NCBI RefSeq assembly: GCF_018282095.1
Contig: NZ_CP074126.1
Coordinates: forward strand, 2,366,501-2,430,500
Direction of reading: 5' to 3'
DNA from: Pseudovibrio brasiliensis
Lineage (GTDB): Bacteria > Pseudomonadota > Alphaproteobacteria > Rhizobiales > Stappiaceae
Length of the DNA stretch: 64,000 nt
In this document: one piece after another, positions 9,600 to 17,833 of the stretch
Layout of the letters: each line of letters starts with the position of its first letter
How positions within the stretch are numbered: position 1 is the first letter of the stretch
The notes under the pieces: model-generated
What the model was told of the DNA's origin: nothing
Databases searched by the model: none
Seen by the model: the letters and a program-made list of their open reading frames with translations, nothing else
Position numbers and translations under genes: made by a program

Positions 9600-10811
9600 A
9601 TGGCTGACACCACCTTCCTCACATGGCCGTTCTTTGAAGAAAAACACCGAGAGCTGGCCGAAGCTATTGAAACCTGGTGCTGCGAGAACCTTCCCGCAGA
9701 CCACTCTGACACGGATGCTGCCTGTATCAAGCTCGTAAATGACCTTGGTACCGCTGGCTTCCTCAAGCTCACTGCCGTTGATCCAGCAGATCCCAAACCG
9801 CTGGATGTCCGCAGCCTGTGCATCATGCGCGAAACTCTGGCCCGTCACGACGGACTGGGAGACTTCGCCTTTGCCATGCAGGGCCTTGGAACAGGCGCGA
9901 TCAGTCTGTTTGGTACCCCGGAGCAGCAGCAGTGGCTCAACAAGACCAGAGTAGGTCAGACACTTTCTGCATTTGCACTCACAGAACCAGACTCTGGCTC
10001 TGATGTTGCAAACATAGAGTTATCAGCCATCCGCGATGGCGATGATTATGTGCTCAACGGTGAAAAGACCTGGATTTCCAACGGTGGTATTGCTGGCCTT
10101 TACGTTGTCTTCGCAAGGACGGGCGAAGCACCGGGCGCCAAAGGCATCAGCGCCTTCATCGTGCCAGCTGATACACCGGGCCTAACCATTGAAGAACGGC
10201 TCGACGTGATGGCACCACATCCACTGGCACGGTTGGGCTTTAAGCAACTGCGCATTCCTGCTGCGAACCGCATTGGAGGAGCTGGAGAGGGCTTCAAGAT
10301 TTCAATGTCGGTTCTGGATGTCTTCCGCTGCACAGTTGGCGCTGCCGCTTTAGGCTTTGCCCGCCGTGCATTGGAAGAAGCTGTTGCCCGAGCAACAACC
10401 CGCAAGCTGGGGGATGGCGTTCTGGCAGACATGCAAATGGTGCAGGGTCATCTGGCAGAAATGGCAATCGACATTGATGCCTCTGCACTCCTGATCTACC
10501 GCGCGGCCTGGACGAAAGACATGGGCGCTGCACGGGTTTCCCGCGAAGCGGCCATGGCAAAGCAGTTCGCAACAGATCAGGCACAACAAATTATTGATAA
10601 GGCAGTGCAAATCCACGGAGGCGAGGGCGTCCGTTCGGGCAATACAGTCGAAAAACTTTATCGCGAAATCAGAGCCCTTCGCATTTACGAAGGCGCATCC
10701 GATGTTCAAAAAATAATAGTAGCAAGGCAATTGCTTTCTCAGGAGGGGAGAAATGCTGGGACCAAGCGCACACAAGGACACCTTCACAAGGGACAGGCTG
10801 CCACCAGTTGA
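9600..10811 (+). CDS. Acyl-CoA dehydrogenase family protein
   Basis: A flavoprotein dehydrogenase of 403 residues that would introduce a double bond in a CoA thioester. It contains FALTEPDSGSD (near 126), GEKTWISNGG (near 153), KAVQIHGGEGVRSGNTVEK and the C-terminal RIYEGASDVQKIIVARQLL, whose Glu is the usual position of the catalytic base in short-chain enzymes. The ATG directly follows the hydratase stop. The last 19 codons, after the normal family end at RQLL, overlap the start of the next gene by 59 bases. Confidence 0.9.
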   Translation: MADTTFLTWPFFEEKHRELAEAIETWCCENLPADHSDTDAACIKLVNDLGTAGFLKLTAVDPADPKPLDVRSLCIMRETLARHDGLGDFAFAMQGLGTGAISLFGTPEQQQWLNKTRVGQTLSAFALTEPDSGSDVANIELSAIRDGDDYVLNGEKTWISNGGIAGLYVVFARTGEAPGAKGISAFIVPADTPGLTIEERLDVMAPHPLARLGFKQLRIPAANRIGGAGEGFKISMSVLDVFRCTVGAAALGFARRALEEAVARATTRKLGDGVLADMQMVQGHLAEMAIDIDASALLIYRAAWTKDMGAARVSREAAMAKQFATDQAQQIIDKAVQIHGGEGVRSGNTVEKLYREIRALRIYEGASDVQKIIVARQLLSQEGRNAGTKRTQGHLHKGQAATS

Positions 10812-12399
10812 TCAGCAGCCAGTTTTTCAGCTGGAGGGGTTTGAGTACCCAGACTACATCAACGCCGCAGTAGAGCTGACCGACAAAATGGTCGAGCGCG
10901 GATTTGGTGACAACATTGCTCTCATCGGCAATGGCAGGAAACGCACTTATAAGGAGCTTGCGGACTGGACGAGCCGCATCGCCCGCGCCCTGCAGGAGGA
11001 TTACGGAGTAGAACCGGGCAACCGCGTTCTCATCCGCTCGGCCAACAACCCGGCCATGGTAGCGTGTTGGCTTGCTGCCACAAAAGCAGGCGCAGTGGTG
11101 GTCAATACCATGCCCATGCTGCGTGCTGGCGAACTGAGCCAGATCGTTGATAAGGCCGAAATCAAACTCGCCATGTGCGATCTGCGTCTTATGGAAGAGA
11201 TGGAACTCTGCCTTAAGCAGAACGACCACCTAGCCAAGATCGTCAGCTTCGATGGCACTGCCAACTTCGCTGGAGAGCTGGACAAGGTTGCTCTGTCAAA
11301 ACCAGTGCAGTTTGACGCCGTTAAAACAGGTAGGGACGATGTCTGCCTCCTGGGCTTTACATCCGGTACCACCGGCCAGCCCAAGGCAACCATGCACTTC
11401 CATCGCGATCTGCTGATCATCGCAGATGCCTACGCGAGAGAAGTGTTGGACGTGCAGCCAACAGACGTTTTCGTCGGCAGCCCGCCTCTGGCCTTCACGT
11501 TCGGCCTCGGTGGTTTGGCGATCTTCCCGCTGCGCTTTGGTGCAACTGCAACCCTGTTGGAAACGGCTGGCCCGAAGCAGCTCATTGAAATCATTGAGAC
11601 CTACAAGGCGACTATTTCCTTCACGGCTCCAACAGCTTACCGCGCCATGATGGCCGCGATGGAGGAGGGTGCGGATCTATCCTCACTTCGCATCGCAGTT
11701 TCAGCGGGTGAAACGCTGCCAGCACCTGTTTTCGAGCAGTGGAAGTCTAAAACCGGCATTCCAATGCTGGACGGAATTGGCGCAACGGAAATGTTGCACA
11801 TCTTTATTTCCAATCACTTGGAAGACGCCAAGCCGGCCACCACAGGCCGCGTGATTAAAGGCTACTCCGCAAAGGTGGTAGATGAAGAGATGAAGGAGGT
11901 TCCACGCAGCACAGTTGGCAAACTGGCTGTAAGAGGACCAACAGGCTGCCGGTACATGCAGGATGACCGTCAGCAGAAGTATGTGCGTGACGGCTGGAAT
12001 TTGACAGGAGATGCCTTTTATCAGGACGAAAAAGGCTACTTCCACTTCGCAGCCCGCGCAGACGACATGATCATCACGTCCGGTTACAACGTTGCCGGGC
12101 CTGAGGTCGAGGCTGCTTTGCTAAGCAGCCCGGAAGTGTCTGAGTGTGCAGTTATAGGCGTGCCTGATGAGGACCGGGGACAGATTGTCGAAGCACATGT
12201 GGTGCTGGTGGAGGACCACCCACAAGATGCAGAAGTCATCAAACGTCTTCAGGACTATGTAAAATCTACTATAGCGCCTTATAAATACCCTCGTTCACTT
12301 AAACTGGTAGATTCGCTACCAAAAACCGCGACTGGGAAAATTCAAAGATTCCGCCTGAAGGAACAGCTGGTCGAGGATAAATCAGGGGAACTTATATGA
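10753..12399 (+). CDS. Benzoate/2-aminobenzoate-CoA ligase family protein
   Basis: This ANL-superfamily ligase (548 residues) would activate the aromatic acid with ATP and CoA. It has the P-loop GFTSGTTGQPKATMHFHRD near residue 200, the GIGATEMLHIFISN motif near 337, the hinge region with DDMIITSGYNVAGPEVE near 436, and the catalytic-lysine region LPKTATGKIQRFRL at the end. The HIFISN-type motif is characteristic of benzoate-CoA-ligase relatives. AGGAGGGG precedes ATG 10753. It ends in a four-base ATGA overlap with the binding-protein gene. The substrate is inferred from the fusion enzyme upstream. Confidence 0.9.
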   Translation: MLGPSAHKDTFTRDRLPPVDQQPVFQLEGFEYPDYINAAVELTDKMVERGFGDNIALIGNGRKRTYKELADWTSRIARALQEDYGVEPGNRVLIRSANNPAMVACWLAATKAGAVVVNTMPMLRAGELSQIVDKAEIKLAMCDLRLMEEMELCLKQNDHLAKIVSFDGTANFAGELDKVALSKPVQFDAVKTGRDDVCLLGFTSGTTGQPKATMHFHRDLLIIADAYAREVLDVQPTDVFVGSPPLAFTFGLGGLAIFPLRFGATATLLETAGPKQLIEIIETYKATISFTAPTAYRAMMAAMEEGADLSSLRIAVSAGETLPAPVFEQWKSKTGIPMLDGIGATEMLHIFISNHLEDAKPATTGRVIKGYSAKVVDEEMKEVPRSTVGKLAVRGPTGCRYMQDDRQQKYVRDGWNLTGDAFYQDEKGYFHFAARADDMIITSGYNVAGPEVEAALLSSPEVSECAVIGVPDEDRGQIVEAHVVLVEDHPQDAEVIKRLQDYVKSTIAPYKYPRSLKLVDSLPKTATGKIQRFRLKEQLVEDKSGELI

Positions 12400-13535
12400 A
12401 AAAACTCGTTTCAGCCGGAGTAGCCGCCCTTCTGTGTTGTACAGCTGGCGTGGCGCAAGCCGAAGTCAAAATCGGCATGATCACCACCTTGTCAGGCGGT
12501 GGCTCCACACTCGGTATCGACGTCCGCGATGGCTTTGAGCTCGCTCTCAAACAGGCAGGCGCTTCCGATGTTAAGCTGCTGGTAGAAGATGACGCCCGCA
12601 AGCCGGACGTTGCCAAGAAACTAGCAGACAAATTCATTCAAAAAGACAAGGTTGATATCCTCACAGGTATCATCTGGTCCAACCTGGCGATGGCGGTTGT
12701 TCCTGCGGCAACACGCAAAGGCACCCTTTACGTCAGCCCGAATGCGGGACCATCTGCGCTGGCAGGTAAAGCTTGCCACGAAAACTACTTCAATGTGGCG
12801 TGGCAGAACGACAACCTCCACGAGGCAATGGGATCTCATGCCAACAAAGCTGGCTACAAAAAGACCTTCATTCTGGCGCCAAACTACCCAGCAGGTACGG
12901 ACGCCCTGAAGGGCTTCAAGCGTATGTACCAGGGTGAGCTGGCAGGTGAACTCTTCACCAAGCTCGGTCAGGACGACTACGCTGCAGAAATCGCACAGAT
13001 CCGCGCTTCTGGCGCTGATAGCGTGTTCTTCTTCCTGCCAGGCGGAATGGGCATCGCGTTCATGAAGCAGTACGCCCAGTCCGGCGTTGACGTGCCTGTC
13101 ATGGGTCCGGCCTTCTCCTTCTCACAGGACATTTTGCCTGCGATCGGCGATGCAGCCCTTGGCGTAGCAAATTCCTCGCAGTGGGGTAAGGACATCGAGA
13201 GCGAAGTAAACGCTAAGTTTGTCAAAGGCTTTAAGGAAGCTTATGGCCGCTTACCGTCTCTTTACGCATCTCAGGGCTACGATGCAGCAAACCTGATCCT
13301 GTCCGCAATGGCAAAAGCTGATGTGAGCGACAAGGACGAATTCCGCGCAGCACTGAAAGAGGCAGATTTTGCTTCCGTGCGTGGTGACTTCAAGTTCGGC
13401 AACAACAACCACCCAATTCAGGACATCTACGTCCGTGAGGTGATTAAAGAAGATGGCCAGATCACCAACAAAATCGTTGGTGTCGCAATCAAAGGCCATC
13501 AGGATGCTTACGCATCCAAGTGCCGCATGAAGTAA
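12396..13535 (+). CDS. ABC transporter substrate-binding protein, branched-chain amino acid type
   Basis: The periplasmic binding protein (379 residues) of the importer encoded next. A signal peptide is clear: KKL, a hydrophobic stretch, then GVAQA before EVKIGMITTLSGG, the usual start of a Leu/Ile/Val-type type I binding protein (Peripla_BP_6). In this setting the ligand is probably the aromatic acid feeding the operon rather than a branched-chain amino acid; that is inferred from location. The ATG overlaps the ligase stop by four bases. Confidence 0.9.
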   Translation: MKKLVSAGVAALLCCTAGVAQAEVKIGMITTLSGGGSTLGIDVRDGFELALKQAGASDVKLLVEDDARKPDVAKKLADKFIQKDKVDILTGIIWSNLAMAVVPAATRKGTLYVSPNAGPSALAGKACHENYFNVAWQNDNLHEAMGSHANKAGYKKTFILAPNYPAGTDALKGFKRMYQGELAGELFTKLGQDDYAAEIAQIRASGADSVFFFLPGGMGIAFMKQYAQSGVDVPVMGPAFSFSQDILPAIGDAALGVANSSQWGKDIESEVNAKFVKGFKEAYGRLPSLYASQGYDAANLILSAMAKADVSDKDEFRAALKEADFASVRGDFKFGNNNHPIQDIYVREVIKEDGQITNKIVGVAIKGHQDAYASKCRMK

Positions 13536-13561
13536 GTCAACTTATTGAACTGACAATATTA

Positions 13562-13594
13562 ATCAGCGGGGAATCCCAATTCTTCTCCGCTGAT
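13562..13594 (+). other. Intercistronic stem-loop between binding protein and permease genes
   Basis: ATCAGCGGGGAA (13562-13573) pairs with TTCTCCGCTGAT (13583-13594) with one G-U pair, around a nine-base loop. No T-run follows, so it is not a standard terminator. A stable hairpin here is typical of importers whose binding protein is made in excess: it can protect the upstream mRNA from 3' decay. Confidence 0.6.
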
Positions 13595-13643
13595 CCCCTC
13601 ATACTGATCTGATAATGAAAAAGAAGCCTCGGGAATATCATAA

Positions 13644-14564
13644 ATGACGGCAGCTTTGATTTTTGAGCAGATATTGAACGGGCTGCAATTCGGTCTCACT
13701 TTGTTTCTGATGGCAGCTGGCCTCACGCTGGTATTCGGCGTGATGGGCCTGATCAACCTTGCTCATGGCTCGCTTTACATGATCGGTGCCTTTTGTTGCG
13801 CTTGGATCACTCAGCAGACCGGCTCTTTCTGGCTTGGTCTGGGCGGTGGTGCCCTTGGAGCAGCAGCAGCAGGCGCTCTCATCGAAATGCTTGTCATCCG
13901 CAGGCTTTATGACCGCGATCACCTGGATCAGGTGCTGGCAACTTTCGCGCTCATTCTCATTTTCTCCGAAGGCACTCGCATGGTGTTCGGCTCCATGCCG
14001 CTTTACCTCAACATCCCTGAGGCATTGAGCGGAACCGTAGCCTTGCCGGGCGTAGAAGCCTATCCACTCTACCGTCTGTTTATCATCCTGGCAGCACTGG
14101 CCGTTGCTGTGCTCCTCTACATGCTCATTTCCAAAACTCGCCTTGGCATGCGGATCCGCGCCGGTGAAAGCGACCGCGAGATGATCGCTGCCTTAGGTGT
14201 TGATATCAAAACGCTTTACACCATTGTTTTCGCATTGGGCGCGGCCATTGCAGGCCTGTCCGGAGCCTTGGTTGGTGCGCTGCGCTCCGTGCAGGTCGGC
14301 ATGGGAGAACCTGTACTCATTCTCGCCTTTGTGGTCATCGTGATTGGCGGCATAGGATCCATCAAGGGTGCCCTTATCGGATCCATCCTGATTGGGCTGG
14401 TGGATACACTGGGACGTATTTTCCTGCCCGTTATCCTGAAGTTCTTCATGGAAAACGCCAGCGCGAACAGCGTTGGAGCAGCTCTGTCTTCCATGCTCAT
14501 CTACCTGATGATGGCGGGCATTCTGGCAGTAAAACCAAAGGGGCTCTTCAATGCAGCAAACTGA
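13644..14564 (+). CDS. Branched-chain amino acid type ABC transporter permease (LivH family)
   Basis: An integral membrane permease of 306 residues with about eight hydrophobic segments. The N-terminal LNGLQFGLTLFLMAAGLTLV and the loop GVMGLINLAHGSLYMIGAF are LivH family hallmarks, as is GGIGSIKGALIGSILIGL near residue 237. It forms one half of the channel with the next gene. The start lies 108 bases after the binding protein, behind a stem-loop, and the ribosome site is weak (GGGAA). Its last 14 bases overlap the next gene. Confidence 0.93.
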   Translation: MTAALIFEQILNGLQFGLTLFLMAAGLTLVFGVMGLINLAHGSLYMIGAFCCAWITQQTGSFWLGLGGGALGAAAAGALIEMLVIRRLYDRDHLDQVLATFALILIFSEGTRMVFGSMPLYLNIPEALSGTVALPGVEAYPLYRLFIILAALAVAVLLYMLISKTRLGMRIRAGESDREMIAALGVDIKTLYTIVFALGAAIAGLSGALVGALRSVQVGMGEPVLILAFVVIVIGGIGSIKGALIGSILIGLVDTLGRIFLPVILKFFMENASANSVGAALSSMLIYLMMAGILAVKPKGLFNAAN

Positions 14565-15576
14565 TACAGCTCCGCAATCTGTCACCATGCCCAAACTCAA
14601 CCGCGAAACCATCGTCAACATCGCCGTTATGGCAATCCTGCTGGCGCTACCACTCTGGGCATCGTCCATTGGCGAGGACTACTACGTCAATCTGGCAAGC
14701 TTGATTACGATCTTCGCGATCGCTGGCGTAGGTCTCAACTTTGCCATCGGGCAGGGTGGCATGGTCAGCTTTGGCCATGCAGCCTTCTTTGGTATTGGCG
14801 GCTACACCACTGGCATTGCAGCCTTTCACAGCTTTGAAGAAACACTCTTCATGGCCATGCCTTTCGCCATTTCCGGCACCAATCAGATGCTCATCATCTG
14901 GATTGTCGCTATGGTGCTCTGCGGCCTTGCAGCGCTTGCTATCGGCGCAATTTCCCTGCGTACTGAAGGCGTTTACTTCATCATGATCACCCTGGCCTTT
15001 GCCCAGATGATCTACTACTTCGCCATTTCCTGGCCGACCTACGGCGGTGAAGATGGCCTTTCCATCTACTTGCGCAACGAACTGCCATTGGTAGATGCTG
15101 AAAGTGCTCTTACATTCTTCCTCGTCTGCTTCATCCTGCTACTTGGCGCCATCTTCGTCTCCGCACGCTTGTCCGGCTCCCGTTTCGGGGCAGCACTCGG
15201 CACTGCTCGTATGAACGAGACACGACTGGCAACCTCGGGTATTGACCCGTTCCCGATCAAACTCACCGGTTTTGTCATCTCCGCAATGATCACCGGCCTT
15301 GCCGGAGCTCTGTTTGCCGAGCTGAACGGCTTTGTAGGCCCCTCAATGCTCTCCTGGCACCGTTCTGGTGAGATTATGGTGTTCGTCATCCTCGGCGGCG
15401 TAGGACGTCTCTATGGCCCTGTCATCGGCGCTGCGCTGTTCGTGCTGCTGGAAACCTACATCGGCGAATGGACAGAACACTGGCAGCTGCTGCTCGGCTT
15501 CGCATTGCTGGGTGTCGTTCTCTTCGCCCGAGGCGGTGTGATGGGCTTGATCGCTGGGAGGGCACGCCATGACTAA
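14551..15576 (+). CDS. Branched-chain amino acid type ABC transporter permease (LivM family)
   Basis: The second permease of the importer, 341 residues and strongly hydrophobic. It carries LNFAIGQGGMVSFGHAAFFG near residue 66, the LivM signature, and the late GGVGRLYGPVIGAA loop that contacts the ATPases. The start overlaps livH-like by 14 bases and the end overlaps the ATPase gene by 8, showing tight translational coupling. Confidence 0.93.
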   Translation: MQQTDTAPQSVTMPKLNRETIVNIAVMAILLALPLWASSIGEDYYVNLASLITIFAIAGVGLNFAIGQGGMVSFGHAAFFGIGGYTTGIAAFHSFEETLFMAMPFAISGTNQMLIIWIVAMVLCGLAALAIGAISLRTEGVYFIMITLAFAQMIYYFAISWPTYGGEDGLSIYLRNELPLVDAESALTFFLVCFILLLGAIFVSARLSGSRFGAALGTARMNETRLATSGIDPFPIKLTGFVISAMITGLAGALFAELNGFVGPSMLSWHRSGEIMVFVILGGVGRLYGPVIGAALFVLLETYIGEWTEHWQLLLGFALLGVVLFARGGVMGLIAGRARHD

Positions 15577-16318
15577 ACCAGTTCTTGAAGTCAAAGGCCT
15601 GCACAAAAACTTTGGCGCTCTTCAGGCCACAAAAAACGTCAGTCTGGACCTGAAACCCAATGAGATTCATGCCCTTATCGGCCCCAATGGTGCGGGTAAG
15701 TCAACACTCATCGGACAGATTGCAGGCTGGATCACACCAGACGCTGGCAGCATCTATCTGGATGGAGAAGACGTCACCACTGAGACAGTCGCCAGCCGTT
15801 CCCGCAAGGGGTTGGGCCGAAGCTTTCAAGTCTCTTCACTGGCAATGGAAGTGAGTGCACGCCGCAATGTGATGCTCTCTGTTCAGGCCAGTCAGGGCTC
15901 CAGCTTCCGCTTCTGGAAGCAAACCAAATCCGATCAGGAACTGCGCGAAACCGCCGGAAACTGGCTGAAAAAGGTCGGCCTTGGCGGACGTGAGGATATC
16001 GCGGTCTCCGAACTGTCACACGGCGAGCGTCGCCAGGTGGAAGTGGCTTGCGCTCTGGCTCTGAAGCCCAAAGCACTGCTGCTGGACGAGCCTATGGCAG
16101 GTCTCGGCCCAACAGGCTCTGTCCAGCTCACTGAGTTCCTTGAGGAAATTCGTCCTGAAATTCCGATCCTGCTTATTGAACACGACATGGATGCCGTGTT
16201 CCGTCTGGCTGACCGCATCACAGTACTGGTAGGTGGTGCAGCCATCTTGTCTGGTTCCGTCGACGAGATCCGTGCCAGTGCGTTGGTCAGAGAAGCCTAT
16301 CTCGGGGAGGAAGCTTGA
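15569..16318 (+). CDS. ABC transporter ATP-binding protein (LivG family)
   Basis: An ATPase of 249 residues. Walker A is GPNGAGKSTL (near 36), the signature loop is ELSHGERRQVEVACAL in place of the classic LSGGQ, and Walker B is ALLLDEPMAGLGP. LSHGE is the normal LivG variant. With the next gene it powers the importer. GGGAGG lies eight bases before the ATG. Confidence 0.93.
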   Translation: MTKPVLEVKGLHKNFGALQATKNVSLDLKPNEIHALIGPNGAGKSTLIGQIAGWITPDAGSIYLDGEDVTTETVASRSRKGLGRSFQVSSLAMEVSARRNVMLSVQASQGSSFRFWKQTKSDQELRETAGNWLKKVGLGGREDIAVSELSHGERRQVEVACALALKPKALLLDEPMAGLGPTGSVQLTEFLEEIRPEIPILLIEHDMDAVFRLADRITVLVGGAAILSGSVDEIRASALVREAYLGEEA

Positions 16319-17001
16319 TGCTGTTGGAAGTCAAAGGCTTGGAAGCCCATTATGGTGCAGCACAAGCGCTATTCGGCGTAAACCTCACCGTCAACGAAGG
16401 CGAGATGGTGGCGATGCTCGGCCGAAACGGCATGGGTAAGTCGACCACAATCAGCTCGATTTGTCAGATGGTTACACCAACTAAGGGCTCCATCGAGTTC
16501 CGGGGCCAAAGCCTAAACCGCATGTCCAGCCATAAAGCTGCGCGATTGGGGCTGGGACTGGTGCCGGAAGGGCGCCGCTGCTTCCCGAACCTGTCCGTTC
16601 TGGAAAATCTCACGGCCGCTGCGCGTAAAGGCGAGTGGACGCTAGACCGCGTTTACGACCTGTTTCCGCGGCTCAAGGAGAGGAAAAACCAAAGCGCCAA
16701 CACGCTTTCTGGCGGAGAGCAGCAGATGCTCGCTATCTCCAGAGCCCTGATGACAAACCCGAAATTGCTGATGCTTGATGAAGCAACGGAAGGTCTGGCG
16801 CCGGTGGTTCGCGGGGAAATCTGGCAGGCTATTGCCAAGTTGAAGAAGGAAGGACTGTCCATCCTCATCGTTGATAAGACCTTGAAGGAACTCCTGCCGC
16901 TAGCGGACCAGGCCGTCATTTTGGAAAAAGGCGAGTCCGTCTGGGCGGGACGTCCGGATACGCTCACCGAGGAAATGAAGGACAGATACCTTGGTCTTTG
17001 A
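16318..17001 (+). CDS. ABC transporter ATP-binding protein (LivF family)
   Basis: The second ATPase of the importer, 227 residues from ATG 16318. Walker A is GRNGMGKSTT, the signature is NTLSGGEQQMLAISRAL and Walker B is LLMLDEATEGLAP. A TTG one codon earlier is possible, but the ATG overlaps the LivG stop (TGATG) and follows GGGGAGGAAG at good distance. The end overlaps the thioesterase gene by 11 bases. Confidence 0.93.
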   Translation: MLLEVKGLEAHYGAAQALFGVNLTVNEGEMVAMLGRNGMGKSTTISSICQMVTPTKGSIEFRGQSLNRMSSHKAARLGLGLVPEGRRCFPNLSVLENLTAAARKGEWTLDRVYDLFPRLKERKNQSANTLSGGEQQMLAISRALMTNPKLLMLDEATEGLAPVVRGEIWQAIAKLKKEGLSILIVDKTLKELLPLADQAVILEKGESVWAGRPDTLTEEMKDRYLGL

Positions 17002-17413
17002 ACGCACGATAAAAGTGGCATTCCAGCATTGCGATCCGGCTGGAATTGTCTTCTATCCCCGCTACTACGAGATGATCAATCAGGTCACCGAGGAGTGGTT
17101 CGAGCAATCGCTCGGGACGTCGTTCGTAGACATTCATATAAATCAAGGGGATGCAGTCCCCACCGCAAAAATCGAAACAGAGTTCAAGAAGCCGAGCAAG
17201 CTTGGCGACACACTCTTATTCACGCTTCAGGTGACAAAGCTGGGTCGTTCCAGCGTCCACCTGAAGTTCACGGTGACATGCGAGGACGAGCTTCGTCTCA
17301 CCAGCCGCTCGGTTATTGTCTACGTCAAAGGCGAGGACAAGAAGCCGGTGAGTTGGCCGCAAACCATTAGAAAACAAATGGAATTTTTCCTGAAGGAAGA
17401 GGGACCTTCATGA
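16991..17413 (+). CDS. Hotdog-fold acyl-CoA thioesterase (4-hydroxybenzoyl-CoA thioesterase-like)
   Basis: A single hotdog domain of 140 residues. The active-site segment FQHCDPAGIVFYPRYYEM (residues 10-27) carries the Asp of the 4-hydroxybenzoyl-CoA thioesterase/YbgC group. It would release CoA from an aromatic or ring-derived thioester, either as a pathway step or to rescue CoA from dead ends. The start is TTG at 16991, eight bases after AAGGA and inside the end of livF. It overlaps the RidA gene by four bases. Confidence 0.88.
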   Translation: MVFERTIKVAFQHCDPAGIVFYPRYYEMINQVTEEWFEQSLGTSFVDIHINQGDAVPTAKIETEFKKPSKLGDTLLFTLQVTKLGRSSVHLKFTVTCEDELRLTSRSVIVYVKGEDKKPVSWPQTIRKQMEFFLKEEGPS

Positions 17414-17829
17414 CAACACAACAGGCACTGTTCAAACATCTCCAGCCAGAAGGTTGGAAGCCAGCCTCCGGCTATGCCAATGGCATCATGGCGGAAGGCA
17501 CTCCGATTTTTCTGGGCGGCCAAATCGGCTGGAACGCACAGCAAGTGTTCGAGAGCGACGACCTCGTTGATCAAATCAAACAAACACTTGAGAACATTCG
17601 CGAAATCCTCGCCGTAGCGGGCGCGAAACCAGAGCATGTGGTGCGCCTGACTTGGTATGTGGTCGACAAAAAGGACTACACCGCACGTCTGCGCGAAGTA
17701 GGTGAGGCCTATCGCTCTGTGTTTGGGCGTCATTTCCCGTCCATGACCATGATCCAGGTGGCTGATCTGGTGGAAGATCAGGCCAAGGTGGAAATTGAAG
17801 CAACAGCAGTGCTGCCAAAAACGGGATAA
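17410..17829 (+). CDS. RidA/YjgF family enamine or imine deaminase
   Basis: A 139-residue RidA-family protein. Family features include GGQIGWNAQQVFESDDLVDQ near residue 35, the Q(x)n NIREILAVAGAKPEHVVRLTWYV stretch, and the end region FPSMTMIQVADLVEDQAKVEIEATAV. The Arg that binds substrate carboxylate in canonical RidA (R105 in RidA of the IPCRVAVAA type) is not seen at the expected place, where MIQVADL stands, so it is not the housekeeping type. RidA proteins hydrolyse enamines/imines to ketones and ammonia. The product of the 2-aminobenzoyl-CoA enzyme is such an enamine, so deamination of a ring intermediate is a good guess. Confidence 0.85.
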   Translation: MTTQQALFKHLQPEGWKPASGYANGIMAEGTPIFLGGQIGWNAQQVFESDDLVDQIKQTLENIREILAVAGAKPEHVVRLTWYVVDKKDYTARLREVGEAYRSVFGRHFPSMTMIQVADLVEDQAKVEIEATAVLPKTG

Positions 17830-17833
17830 CATA

